64,000 nt of DNA from Ruminococcus sp. 210702-SL.1.03 (GCF_020559915.1 NZ_JAJCLZ010000012.1:1-64000), one strand, 5' to 3'. Numbered from the stretch's first letter, positions 1 to 8,286 are shown. Program-made: numbers and translations. Notes: generated by a model not told the origin, from the letters alone.

Positions 1-84
1 CTTTCTATTTTACTTCTTTGAGGTTGGAGTGTCAAGTTTTATTATACTATATCATTAGCATTTGATCCATTTATTTCAAATGAA

Positions 85-1215
85 ATGATGAGGCAAGCAG
101 CCTCATGGGAAACAAAAGAAGAAGATAGGCAATATAAAGAAAAGATAGACAGAATAAATTCAGTTACGCCTTCCGCATTAAGTGATGCTGATCTCATAGA
201 CTATATTGTAAATTATGTCAAGTCAAGACGTGAGTATAGCCGAAATGACATAATCAATATTTACATCAGTATTGCCCAAAACTTTATCACTATTTTCTCA
301 GGTGAACCTGGCACAGGAAAAACGTCTATGTGCAATATCGTTGCTGAAACTCTTGGTTTGTTACATTATGGAGAAGAGTTAAACCGTTTTGTTTCTGTAT
401 CAGTAGAACGTGGTTGGTCTTCCAAGAGAGATCTTATCGGATACTATAATCCTCTAACAAGAAAATATGATAAGAGCAATGGCAAAATATATGATGCACT
501 TCGAGTGCTTGATGTAGAAAGAGATAAATCCAAGTATCCGTTTATAATTATGCTTGATGAGGCAAATCTCAGTCCAATAGAGTATTATTGGGCAGATTTT
601 ATGCGTCTTACGGACAGATCATCATTGAATGATATGTACATAAATATAGGTGCAGAGCGGGAATTATATGTTCCTGAAACGCTTAAATTTGTTGCTACAA
701 TCAACACGGATCAAACTACTGAAACGCTGTCTCCACGTCTTATTGACAGAGCCTGCATCATAAAATTGCCAAAAGTTGAACCTAAAAATAATGATGATGC
801 TTCATCTGTGTCAACAGAGATAATCACATGGGACAATTTCGTCAAGACGTTTTCAAAGACGGCAGAGTTGAATCCTATTACACAAAAAGGAATAAAAGAA
901 ATATACAAGCTATTCAATGACTATGGAATGAGCGTTAGCCCCCGTACACAATTAGGCATAAAGAATTATGTGGTGTCAGCACAAGAAATTATGGAGGACG
1001 AGCCTAACACACTTGCAAGAGAGAAGGCTCTTGACTTTGCGGTAGTACAAAAGTTGCTGCCTAAAATCAATGGTTATTATTCCGTTTATGAACGCTTCTT
1101 TGACTCACTGAAACAGTTGTGCAAGGAGTATAACCTTAGCATGACTGAAGATGCTGTCATGAAGATAATTGATGCTCAGGAGCGGAATATGGGTTACTGT
1201 CAGTATCTGATTTGA
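85..1215 (+). CDS. McrB-like AAA+ NTPase of a McrBC-type (type IV restriction) pair, 5' end uncertain
   Basis: The protein is an AAA+ motor of the McrB type, which in the family binds GTP or ATP and drives a partner nuclease on modified or foreign DNA. Visible are Walker A GEPGTGKTS (about residues 73-81), Walker B FIIMLDEANLSP (153-164, with the N-L-S-P that is typical of McrB-like and dynein-like AAA modules) and a sensor/arginine-finger stretch SPRLIDRA (216-223). The next gene, 16 nt downstream, is a DUF2357 nuclease, the usual partner. The reading frame stays open upstream of this ATG back to a TGA at 19-21, and the residues just before the ATG (AFDPFISNE) read like protein. The gene is therefore probably longer, and either frameshifted near its 5' end or started from a non-ATG codon. 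Base composition is visibly more AT-rich than the core genes to the right, which suggests transfer. Confidence 0.8.
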   Translation: MMRQAASWETKEEDRQYKEKIDRINSVTPSALSDADLIDYIVNYVKSRREYSRNDIINIYISIAQNFITIFSGEPGTGKTSMCNIVAETLGLLHYGEELNRFVSVSVERGWSSKRDLIGYYNPLTRKYDKSNGKIYDALRVLDVERDKSKYPFIIMLDEANLSPIEYYWADFMRLTDRSSLNDMYINIGAERELYVPETLKFVATINTDQTTETLSPRLIDRACIIKLPKVEPKNNDDASSVSTEIITWDNFVKTFSKTAELNPITQKGIKEIYKLFNDYGMSVSPRTQLGIKNYVVSAQEIMEDEPNTLAREKALDFAVVQKLLPKINGYYSVYERFFDSLKQLCKEYNLSMTEDAVMKIIDAQERNMGYCQYLI

Positions 1216-1231
1216 GTGAGGAGGGATTTCT

Positions 1232-3010
1232 TTGGATACAATAACACTAAAACTGACACCAAAGTATCATGAAGAAATAGAATTAATACTCAAAACAGAC
1301 AAAGAAAGCGATTATTTTGATATACCAAATGGCAAAGAGGTAGTATATAATGACAATATTTATTCGTTTTTATTGTCAGGTGCTACTTCTATGCCATCAA
1401 AGGTATATATTAACGATGAAGCATATGATACTGAATTCTGCGGTGGAGGTGCAGAAGGGATTCGATTCAGTTTAAAAGGGTGCGACAGACCTTTCTTGCA
1501 GAGTTTCGGAGCTATTAAGATAGAAATGTGGTTAGACGGAAAACAGTATTACTCAAAAAGTATTGCTGTACTGGTGTCAGATTCTGAAATTAACAATGGC
1601 GTTGTAAATATGATAGAATATATATACGACAATTGTGAGGATTATCTTTATGAAGAACACAAGCATTCTTCAATAATGTCAGGTATCAAAGTCAATCAAA
1701 CCATATCTCTTGAGGCAAAAATAGCATTTTTGGAAAAAACAGTTGAAATTTATAAAAAATCATATCAGTATCTGAAAACCAATCCATACTGTAAGCTTGA
1801 AAGGACAGAAGCAGTAGATTCATTCGACAAACTACAATCTGTTTCACAGAAAACTATACAATATATCACCAATAATATTGACGAACTTGCAGTCGTTAAT
1901 TACGACACAGGAATAAGGTATAATAATCAATATTATCAACCAAACAGAGTTCTGGTGGAGAGAAACTCATATTCATATGATGTTTATGAAAACCGTATTA
2001 TTATTGGTTTCTTAAAAACCCTCGCCTCAGAGATCAATTTAATGATTAAAAGTCTACTGGAAAAAACATATCTAAAAAGCAAAACTTCTGCACATGATGG
2101 ATATATCGATTCCATGTATCAAATTTTTTCAAGAAGTATCAAACGAATCAATGGATATATAGAATCTCTCAAATCTCTGCAAAATAAATATCAACAATTG
2201 TATTATTTTTACACCAAACTATTCAGCATTTCAGCTGACACAGTTAGAACACTGCCTGTTTTTACTCCTGTGTTTCGTTCTATAAACGCTTATAGACAGG
2301 TGTATACAGTTATAAATAAGTGGTTTTCCGTTGGTAATTATGATCTTGGAAAAGACGAGTTGCTGTTAAGCTTTATTTCTACAAGTAAAATATACGAATA
2401 CTATTGTCTGATAAAAATGTTGCACCATATAACCGAGAACACTGAGTATGCTTTAATAGAATCCAAACGTATTTCATATTATGTGAATAATAGTTACTAT
2501 GAGAATACAAAATATAATAATACATTTATTTTAAATAATGGTGCTACTAAACTTACATTGTATTTTCAGCCTGTTATCTATAGTGATGGCAGAGCGTTCA
2601 ATGGATTATATTTATTTCGAAACACATCATCAAGTGCTAAAAAAGATAACAATAACCGTGGAAAAACCTATACTCCTGACTATATTTTAAAAATCGAAAA
2701 TAATGATAAAGCTGATTATATTATAATAGATGCAAAATTCAGTACACCTGATAATATTCGTTCTTATCAATTACAAGAATTGGTATACAAGTATTTGTTT
2801 TCTATTAGTACATTAAATGAAAAAGATCAGATAAAAGGATTATATATTCTTTGTGGAAAGAAACTTGGGAATGATGTTGAGGATATTATTCACGATTTAG
2901 CACAAAGGCTCGGACACAATGTTACTCCTTTTGCCGATATATTAGTTATGAATGGCGTTAAAACAGATGACTATTCTATGACTAGCAAGATATTTAATCA
3001 TGTGATATAA
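1232..3010 (+). CDS. DUF2357 / McrC-like nuclease subunit
   Basis: A 592-residue protein that is the likely effector of the McrB-like ATPase just upstream. The N-terminal two thirds are a DUF2357-like region with coiled-coil-prone segments. The C-terminal part carries a PD-(D/E)XK-type nuclease core: TPDYILKIEN (near residue 481), then IIIDAKF (near 500, the D-x-K pair) and QELVYKYLF (near 515). McrC-like proteins use this core to cut DNA once loaded by McrB. The start is a TTG (TTG GAT ACA) placed 9 nt after GGAGG, a sound ribosome site. No methylase is encoded beside it, as expected for a type IV (modification-dependent) system. The identity of the DNA modification it would sense cannot be read from sequence. 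Confidence 0.78.
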   Translation: MDTITLKLTPKYHEEIELILKTDKESDYFDIPNGKEVVYNDNIYSFLLSGATSMPSKVYINDEAYDTEFCGGGAEGIRFSLKGCDRPFLQSFGAIKIEMWLDGKQYYSKSIAVLVSDSEINNGVVNMIEYIYDNCEDYLYEEHKHSSIMSGIKVNQTISLEAKIAFLEKTVEIYKKSYQYLKTNPYCKLERTEAVDSFDKLQSVSQKTIQYITNNIDELAVVNYDTGIRYNNQYYQPNRVLVERNSYSYDVYENRIIIGFLKTLASEINLMIKSLLEKTYLKSKTSAHDGYIDSMYQIFSRSIKRINGYIESLKSLQNKYQQLYYFYTKLFSISADTVRTLPVFTPVFRSINAYRQVYTVINKWFSVGNYDLGKDELLLSFISTSKIYEYYCLIKMLHHITENTEYALIESKRISYYVNNSYYENTKYNNTFILNNGATKLTLYFQPVIYSDGRAFNGLYLFRNTSSSAKKDNNNRGKTYTPDYILKIENNDKADYIIIDAKFSTPDNIRSYQLQELVYKYLFSISTLNEKDQIKGLYILCGKKLGNDVEDIIHDLAQRLGHNVTPFADILVMNGVKTDDYSMTSKIFNHVI

Positions 3011-3014
3011 ACGG

Positions 3015-3040
3015 CTGCACCCGAAAGCACAGCCGTTGAA
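3015..3040. terminator. Hairpin between the DUF2357 gene and a minus-strand ORF
   Basis: An inverted repeat AACGGCTG/CAGCCGTT with a 10-12 nt loop sits directly after the DUF2357 stop codon. On the minus strand it is followed by TTTAT, so it may end transcription from both sides. The T-run is short and the call is weak. Confidence 0.4.
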
Positions 3041-3042
3041 CA

Positions 3043-3264
3043 TCAAATATAAACCATACACTCAAACACGATCTCTCTCGCCATACCGACAAAGCAATTC
3101 TCCAGCCTGAGCATCTTCTCAGCAGCGCCACTGAGAACAGCTTTCTGATAGCAACTGTCGGTCTGCTTCCAATTAACAAGTTTGGAAATCTTGTCAGGAT
3201 AATGAATATCAGTATCGAAGTGAGTAATCGTCACAGTATTGGTGTCAAGTCTCCAAATTGGCAC
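3043..3264 (-). CDS. Unrecognised small ORF, possibly decayed
   Basis: A 73-codon minus-strand frame opening with GTG. Its composition (HFDTDIHYPDKISKLVNW, then ENCFVGMAREIVFE) looks like protein rather than an antisense shadow, since no plus-strand gene overlaps it. Upstream, in another frame, a second stretch starts with ATG at about 3334 and reads MEDNFRSRYKSK before a stop; the two halves would make one protein of about 90 residues if joined by a frameshift. No family is recognised. It lies inside the AT-rich island near its right boundary, where recombination-directionality factors and other small element genes often sit, but there is no motif to support that role. Confidence 0.3.
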   Translation of the reverse strand: MPIWRLDTNTVTITHFDTDIHYPDKISKLVNWKQTDSCYQKAVLSGAAEKMLRLENCFVGMAREIVFECMVYI

Positions 3265-3502
3265 AGTCTTTTTTCTGAGGAGTATGTGATCTATTTACTC
3301 TTGTATCTGCTCCTAAAATTATCCTCCATATCGAAATATCATACAAGGGTATGTCGAATGTTTTTTGTCCGCTATTTGTCCGCTAAGGGTGCAAAAACTT
3401 AGCCAAAAACAGCGTAAACGAATTTTTGTGTATTGTTCTGAAATGCCGTATTTTCGGGCTTTTCTGCATATCTCGACAAGTCATGAAAAGTGCGCCGAGA
3501 TT

Positions 3503-3522
3503 TTCAATTCCCGTACGGGTCA
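3503..3522 (+). other. Putative attachment-site remnant: tRNA 3'-end fragment
   Basis: TTCAATTCCCGTACGGGTCA can be read as a tRNA T-loop (TTCAATT), the T-stem 3' strand (CCCGT), the acceptor 3' strand (ACGGGTC) and discriminator A. The 5' T-stem partner is missing (AGATT instead of ACGGG), so it is not a tRNA gene. A strong terminator begins 8 nt later, as after a native tRNA gene. This is the arrangement left at one end of an element that inserted in a tRNA 3' end, with the whole tRNA left of the window. The inner 10 nt are palindromic, so chance is not excluded. Confidence 0.35.
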
Positions 3523-3530
3523 TTTTATCA

Positions 3531-3566
3531 AACGCAGATGATTTTTATATCGTCTGCGTTTTTTGT
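3531..3566 (+). terminator. Rho-independent terminator at the right edge of the AT-rich island
   Basis: A 12-bp stem (AACGCAGATGAT / ATCGTCTGCGTT, one G-T pair) with a 6-nt loop is followed by TTTTTT. No complete gene ends here, so it probably served a tRNA or other transcript now displaced to the left. The rest of the gene-free stretch 3265-3589 shows no other structure. Confidence 0.75.
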
Positions 3567-3589
3567 TGCCGTAAGATCAATTGACGTAA

Positions 3590-3951
3590 TTGTTGACAAA
3601 GGTTCACCGAGCTGAACTGCTCGAAGTGAATGATCAAGCAGGAGATAATGGCTGCGTTTTGTTTGCCGGAAACGAGCCGGAGGATTACTATTATTCGATC
3701 GGCGGCGGGGTGCACATGGGCGAGAGCGCCGAGGAACCGGTCAAAAGAGAGGTGCTTGAAGAAACGGGCGTTTTCTACGCGGAACGCAGGAACTTCAAAG
3801 CAATAGCATGACATTTGGTGTGAAAGAAAATATAGCTTGGCTTCCGATAAAAGATCTGCATAAATACAAGGCGTTCCCGAGCTTTATGAAAGACTATCTG
3901 AGCAGGGAACACACTGGTATCGAGCATATCGTTACTGATGAAAGAAAATGA
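3590..3951 (+). pseudogene. Nudix hydrolase pseudogene with internal deletion
   Basis: The first part (frame of the TTG at 3590) carries a complete Nudix box, GGVHMGESAEEPVKREVLEE then TG, the metal-binding helix of Nudix pyrophosphohydrolases. After VFYA (about 3780) the frame changes and the C-terminal part continues as GTQELQSNS, then WLPIKDLHKYKAFPSF and HIVTDER up to a TGA at 3949-3951. In intact family members roughly 40 residues lie between these blocks, so a deletion with frameshift has joined the two ends at about 3780. The N-terminus also lacks the first strand. The gene cannot make an intact enzyme. Family assignment rests on the Nudix box and the conserved C-terminal phrase. Confidence 0.75.
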
Positions 3952-4037
3952 TATAGTATATTATATATTGGCAGAAAAGTAAATTTAAAATATATTTTAG
4001 AGAGTGCAATAGCGTGGAGAAATATAACGATTTAAGT

Positions 4038-4063
4038 AAAACGATCTCGCATGTGATCGTTTT
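4038..4063. other. Perfect 9-bp inverted repeat
   Basis: AAAACGATC and GATCGTTTT flank an 8-nt spacer. It lies in the gene-poor stretch 3952-4238 between the Nudix pseudogene and the next promoter. Only four T residues end the 3' arm, so it could be a weak bidirectional terminator or a protein-binding dyad. Confidence 0.4.
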
Positions 4064-4100
4064 AAGTCACTATTCTGTTTGCTATGCTGACGCCGCACAC

Positions 4101-4129
4101 TTGACTATCACAGTAAAATGTGCTATAAT
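4101..4129 (+). promoter_or_regulatory. Sigma-A-type promoter (TTGACT-17-TATAAT)
   Basis: TTGACT at 4101-4106 and TATAAT at 4124-4129 are 17 nt apart. It would drive the small ORF at 4239 and the methyltransferase at 4430 with a leader of about 100 nt. Confidence 0.75.
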
Positions 4130-4238
4130 GATTTTGTGAAATTGCAGAGTTATTTTGCCAAATGTAGTTAGCTTAAGCTAACACAAGCAATGCGTATCTG
4201 AAAAAATCACGAGGTATCGTAAATATTAGCACTGCAAG

Positions 4239-4430
4239 TTGTACTTTTTTCTGCTGTGCTTTCTTATGGTTATGCTTGCGGTCAGAAATGACGATCCAAA
4301 CTGCCGTTATATCTATCCGAAGGAATATACTGGTGAGGCGGTGAAGCGCGGGCTTGCCGGACGCGAGGAAGTCACGAAGGGGAGCAAACGCTTCATGATA
4401 CCTTGTAAACTGAAAACGGAGATGTTCTAA
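4239..4430 (+). CDS. Unrecognised small protein or gene remnant ahead of the methyltransferase
   Basis: A 63-codon frame (TTG start; ATG codons at 4266 and 4272) whose C-terminal part (YIYPKEYTGEAVKRGLAG, ending KLKTEMF) looks like genuine protein. Its stop overlaps the methyltransferase start as TAATG, which suggests translational coupling or the tail of an older upstream gene. No good ribosome site is visible before any of its start codons. It may be the C-terminal remnant of a larger protein; the family is not recognised. Confidence 0.35.
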   Translation: MYFFLLCFLMVMLAVRNDDPNCRYIYPKEYTGEAVKRGLAGREEVTKGSKRFMIPCKLKTEMF

Positions 4431-5233
4431 TGAGTGAAAAAATCAAGCCTGTGCTCAATGGCGCGGCAGAAACCATGCTCCAGAGCTTTTACGCTCGGGC
4501 GATGTACAGTAAAGATCCGAAACATAAATTTCATGACGCAAAAGCTGAGGAAATAGTTGCCAAACTCGACTATGATTTTAGCAATGCGCAGAATGACGCG
4601 GCGATGAGCGGAGGAGTTGTCGCGAGAACTATCGTTTTTGACGAGCTGGTCGGCGACTTTATAGCGAAAAATCCCGACTGCACGGTCGTAAACATCGCCT
4701 GCGGACTGGATACGCGTTTTTATCGCATGGACAATAGCAGGATAACCTGGTATAATTTAGACTTGCCCGAAACCATCGAAGTGCGCGATTCGGTCTATCA
4801 CGAAACGGGCAGGGTATCGACGGTGGCTTGCTCAGCTTACGACCCAGCGTGGTCACAAATGATCGAGAAGCGCGGCAAAATGTTATTCGTTATCGAGGGA
4901 CTTTCGATGTACCTCACCGCCGAGCAGGTGCGCGATATGCTCGCAATAATACGCGACAATTTCGACAATGCGACAGTGATGATGGAGTGTCTGTGCCCGA
5001 AATTTGTCAAAAAAGAGAGCCTGGAGCGCTCGATTCAGGCAACGGGCGCGAAATTCAAATGGGGCGCGAACAGCTTCGACGACCTCGGCGAGGCGGGAAG
5101 AGGCTTTCGCCGTGTGAAGGACGACAATATCCTGCGCGGAATGTGGACGCTCAGCCCCGCGTACAAACTCGTGACGTGGATACCGATCATGAAGACTTTT
5201 GCGCAGAAAATTCTGGTATTTGAAAAAACGTGA
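4430..5233 (+). CDS. Class I SAM-dependent methyltransferase, PPM/TcmP-LCMT family
   Basis: A 267-residue cytosolic methyltransferase of the leucine-carboxyl-methyltransferase/TcmP-like family. It shows a SAM-binding motif I VVNIACGLDTRFYR (near residues 83-96), an acidic residue ending motif II in NLDLPE (near 109) and LFVIEGLSMYLT (the family's motif with the conserved EG-x-x-x-Y-L, near 147). TcmP-like enzymes O-methylate small acids or polyketide-like substrates; the substrate here is unknown. ATG overlaps the stop of the upstream small ORF. Flanked by its own promoter on the left and a separate promoter on the right, so it is not part of a larger pathway operon. Confidence 0.8.
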   Translation: MSEKIKPVLNGAAETMLQSFYARAMYSKDPKHKFHDAKAEEIVAKLDYDFSNAQNDAAMSGGVVARTIVFDELVGDFIAKNPDCTVVNIACGLDTRFYRMDNSRITWYNLDLPETIEVRDSVYHETGRVSTVACSAYDPAWSQMIEKRGKMLFVIEGLSMYLTAEQVRDMLAIIRDNFDNATVMMECLCPKFVKKESLERSIQATGAKFKWGANSFDDLGEAGRGFRRVKDDNILRGMWTLSPAYKLVTWIPIMKTFAQKILVFEKT

Positions 5234-5313
5234 CCGGTATTAACCTTACTTGATAATTAGTGATGATTGCTGCATGCCGAAGCAGTCCATTTTTCTGTAC
5301 ACGTAAGCAACGC

Positions 5314-5342
5314 TTGACAATTCGCATTTGCGGTGTTATACT
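5314..5342 (+). promoter_or_regulatory. Promoter TTGACA-17-TATACT for the EamA transporter
   Basis: TTGACA at 5314-5319 and TATACT at 5337-5342, spacing 17 nt, about 60 nt before the ATG at 5401. Confidence 0.8.
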
Positions 5343-5400
5343 ATTATGAGTGCATAGCGGTTTGCTGTTTGTACAAACTATTTCTAGCGGAGATGTAATT

Positions 5401-5814
5401 ATGTGGCTTGTATACGCATTGCTGTCAGCCATTTTTGCGGCGCTGACCTCTATACTTGCTAAGGTCGGAATCGACGGCGTTAATTCAAATCTCGCGACGG
5501 CGATACGCACTGTTGTGGTGGTCATGATGGCGTGGCTGATGGTGCTAATTACCCATTCTCAGGGCGGTATCTCTGAAATTGGCAGAAAAAGTTGGCTGTT
5601 TCTAGTGCTTTCGGGCTTGGCGACGGGCGTTTCGTGGCTCTGCTACTACAAGGCTATCCAGCTCGGCAGCATTTCAAAGGTCGTGCCGATAGATAAGCTC
5701 AGCGTTGTCATCACACTTGTGCTCGCGTTTATCTTTCTACATGAGGAATTTACTGTTAAATCAGTAATTGGCTGTATACTTATAGCGGCAGGCACATTGC
5801 TCATGGTACTCTAA
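5401..5814 (+). CDS. Half-size EamA/DMT family transporter
   Basis: A 137-residue inner-membrane protein with about five hydrophobic helices, starting LVYALLSAIFAALTSILAKV, matching one EamA repeat. Full DMT transporters carry two such repeats, so this form is expected to work as a dimer. Conserved family features are the early A-x-x-S-I-L-A-K and the final helix GCILIAAGTLLMVL. ATG at 5401 is chosen because GCGGAGATG lies just upstream; an in-frame earlier ATG at 5350 has no ribosome site and would lie too near the promoter. The transported metabolite is not predictable. It is followed by its own terminator, so it is a single-gene unit. Confidence 0.8.
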   Translation: MWLVYALLSAIFAALTSILAKVGIDGVNSNLATAIRTVVVVMMAWLMVLITHSQGGISEIGRKSWLFLVLSGLATGVSWLCYYKAIQLGSISKVVPIDKLSVVITLVLAFIFLHEEFTVKSVIGCILIAAGTLLMVL

Positions 5815-5883
5815 ACTACCCAAAATTGATTACGATAATCAGGCTTGCGAGCTTGGAAAATCGCTGTGATTTTATATCATAGG

Positions 5884-5924
5884 AGCAGACATACTGCACA
5901 AAAGCAGTGCGTCTGCTATTTTTT
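5884..5924 (+). terminator. Rho-independent terminator after the EamA gene
   Basis: AGCAGAC and ACTGC pair with GCAGT and GTCTGCT across a 2-nt internal mismatch, with loop ACAAAA, followed by ATTTTTTAT. Confidence 0.8.
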
Positions 5925-5946
5925 ATAGACTATGTAAATTTGCGCA

Positions 5947-5975
5947 TTGACAAACGACCTGCATTATGTTATGAT
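5947..5975 (+). promoter_or_regulatory. Promoter TTGACA-17-TATGAT for the ZIP transporter
   Basis: TTGACA at 5947-5952 and TATGAT at 5970-5975, spacing 17 nt, about 40 nt before the ZIP gene start. No metal-regulator operator is obvious. Confidence 0.75.
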
Positions 5976-6022
5976 GTAATTGGGTTAGTGTATGCAAACC
6001 AATTTGACGGAAAGGTAATAAC

Positions 6023-6805
6023 ATGAATTTTGAAATTTTTCGCGGTATTCTCATACCCTTTCTCGGCACATCGCTCGGCGCGGCGTGCGTGTTTTTCATG
6101 CGCAAAACGCTGCATTTCGGCGTTCAGCGCGCGCTGACAGGCTTCGCGGCGGGCGTGATGACAGCCGCTTCGGTCTGGAGCCTGCTTATCCCCGCGATGG
6201 AGCAAGAAAGCGGCATGGGCAGGCTGGCGTTTATTCCCGCGGCGGTCGGCTTCTCGCTCGGCATACTTTTCTTGCTGACGTTAGACCATATCGTGCCACA
6301 CCTGCATATGAATTCCACCGAGCCAGAGGGCAAACGCAGCCGTTTAAAGCGCACGACAATGCTCGTTCTCGCCGTCACTCTGCACAATATCCCCGAGGGT
6401 ATGGCGGTCGGCGTAGTGTACGCGGGGCTGGCGGCGGACAATGTCGCGATCAGCTCGGCGGGGGCGCTTGCGCTTTCGCTTGGTATCGCGATACAAAATT
6501 TCCCTGAGGGAGCGATAATCTCACTGCCGCTCCGTGCGGAGGGCATGAGCAAGCCAAAAGCGTTCGCCTGCGGGGTGCTGTCGGGCGTAGTTGAGCCGAT
6601 CGGCGCGGTGATAACAGTGCTGCTCGTCGCTCTGATATTGCCTGTTTTGCCGTATCTACTCAGCTTCGCGGCGGGCGCGATGATCTACGTCGTCGTTGAG
6701 GAACTTATCCCCGAAATGTCCGAAAAGCCGCACTCAAATATCGGAACTGTCTTTTTCGCGGTAGGCTTCGTGGTAATGATGTCGCTCGACGTTGCACTAA
6801 GCTGA
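6023..6805 (+). CDS. ZIP family divalent metal transporter
   Basis: A 260-residue membrane protein with eight predicted helices, of the ZIP (ZupT-like) family that carries zinc and other divalent metals into the cytosol. The two metal-coordinating helices are clear: HNIPEGMAVG (helix IV, near residue 120) and NFPEGAIISLPL (helix V, near 158), both with the H/N-x-x-P-E-G signature. A late helix carries VVEELIPEM. A histidine-poor loop between helices III and IV is short. It has its own promoter and no partner genes, so regulation and the exact metal cannot be read from the context. Confidence 0.9.
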   Translation: MNFEIFRGILIPFLGTSLGAACVFFMRKTLHFGVQRALTGFAAGVMTAASVWSLLIPAMEQESGMGRLAFIPAAVGFSLGILFLLTLDHIVPHLHMNSTEPEGKRSRLKRTTMLVLAVTLHNIPEGMAVGVVYAGLAADNVAISSAGALALSLGIAIQNFPEGAIISLPLRAEGMSKPKAFACGVLSGVVEPIGAVITVLLVALILPVLPYLLSFAAGAMIYVVVEELIPEMSEKPHSNIGTVFFAVGFVVMMSLDVALS

Positions 6806-6957
6806 TTTGTGCATATTAAATAAAACTGTTGAGAAAAATAAGTACAGATTTGATAATTGTATCTAAAGTAAAAGTGTGCTATAATAGTTAAGGTGACGAA
6901 AACTTTTCTCAGTCTGCAAAATTTTTCGCCGCCAAGACCACGAAGGGAATGATTACA

Positions 6958-8283
6958 ATGGGAAACAACAATACAAATTGGGGCTATGAAGCCGTATTTT
7001 ACCAGATATATCCGCTCGGATTTTGCGGCGCGCCTTTTGAAAACGATGGCGTGCAGGAGCACCGCATCTTGAAAGTGCTCGACTGGGTGGATCATATAAA
7101 GGAACTCGGCTGCAACGCAGTTTACTTTTCGCCAGTTTTTGAGTCGGACACACACGGCTACAACACCCGCGATTATTCGAAGATCGACTGCCGACTCGGC
7201 ACGAACGAGGACTTCAAAAAGGTCTGCGACGCACTGCATGAGCAGGGAATAAAGGTCGTGCTCGACGGCGTTTTCAATCACGTCGGCAGAGGCTTTCCGC
7301 AGTTCCGCGACGTTGTCGAGAAGCGCTGGGATTCGCCCTATAAGGACTGGTTCAACATCAATTTCGACGGTAACAGCAACTACAACGACGGTCTGTGGTA
7401 CGAGGGCTGGGAGGGTCATTACGACCTCGTCAAGCTTAACCTGCGCAATCCAGCTGTCGCCGACCATATTCTGAACGCCGTTAAGGGATGGATAGAAGAA
7501 TTTGGTATAGATGGTATTCGCCTGGACGTTGCCTACTGCCTTGATTTCGACTTCCTCAAGCGCCTGCGTTCGTTCACCGACAGCCTTAAAGAAGACTTTT
7601 TCCTCGTCGGCGAGCTGCTTCACGGCGATTACTCACGCTGGGTAAATCCTGAAATGCTGCATTCTGCTACCAATTATGAGTGCTACAAGGGTCTGTACTC
7701 CAGCTTCAATTCGATGAATATGTTCGAGATCTGTCACTCGCTGAAAAACCGTTTCGGCCCTGAAAACTGGTGCCAGTACCGCGGAATGCACCTCCTTTGC
7801 TTCGCCGATAACCACGATGTTACCCGCGTCGCGAGCATCCTCACAGAGCCGCGCCACCTGCCGCTCATCTACACGCTGCTATTCGGAATGCCCGGAATTC
7901 CCTGCGTTTACTACGGCAGCGAGTGGGGCGCAAAGGCTGAGAAAAAGGATGGCGACCCCGCGCTTCGTCCCTCGTTCGATAAGCCCGAGAGCAACGAGCT
8001 TACCGCGCACATCGCCGCGCTCGCAAAGGCTCACCGCGAAACTAAGGCGCTCTGCTACGGCGACATCAAGATACCTGTTCTTACCAATAAGCAGTGCGTT
8101 CTCCAGCGCGATTTTGAGGGTCAGCGCGTGTTTGTCGCGATAAATGCCGACGATCAGCCGTTCACTGCGCATTTCGACGCAGGCTACGGACTTGCCGATG
8201 ACCTCGTTACCGGCGAAACTCACGACTTTGGCGGCGGCAGCGAACTTGCTCCTTACTCCTCGCATATTTGGCTCTGCAAGTAA
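6958..8283 (+). CDS. Cytosolic GH13 alpha-amylase family glycoside hydrolase
   Basis: A 441-residue alpha-glucan-active enzyme without a signal peptide, so it probably degrades imported maltodextrins or related oligosaccharides. The four GH13 regions are present: DGVFNHVGR (near 102), GIRLDVAY with the nucleophile Asp (near 186), VGELLHGD with the acid/base Glu (near 216) and FADNHDVTR with the transition-state Asp (near 281). A short C-terminal beta domain follows. Two ATGs three codons apart are available; the second (6958) lies about 10 nt after AAGGGA, whereas the first abuts it, so the second is chosen. A -10 like TATAAT at 6880-6885 lies upstream. The exact specificity (neopullulanase-like, maltogenic, or other) is open. 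Confidence 0.88.
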   Translation: MGNNNTNWGYEAVFYQIYPLGFCGAPFENDGVQEHRILKVLDWVDHIKELGCNAVYFSPVFESDTHGYNTRDYSKIDCRLGTNEDFKKVCDALHEQGIKVVLDGVFNHVGRGFPQFRDVVEKRWDSPYKDWFNINFDGNSNYNDGLWYEGWEGHYDLVKLNLRNPAVADHILNAVKGWIEEFGIDGIRLDVAYCLDFDFLKRLRSFTDSLKEDFFLVGELLHGDYSRWVNPEMLHSATNYECYKGLYSSFNSMNMFEICHSLKNRFGPENWCQYRGMHLLCFADNHDVTRVASILTEPRHLPLIYTLLFGMPGIPCVYYGSEWGAKAEKKDGDPALRPSFDKPESNELTAHIAALAKAHRETKALCYGDIKIPVLTNKQCVLQRDFEGQRVFVAINADDQPFTAHFDAGYGLADDLVTGETHDFGGGSELAPYSSHIWLCK

Positions 8284-8286
8284 AGT

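Noticed and set aside
3503..3522. A functional tRNA gene
   Set aside because: Only the T-loop to acceptor 3' strand can be read; the 5' half and anticodon arm are absent.
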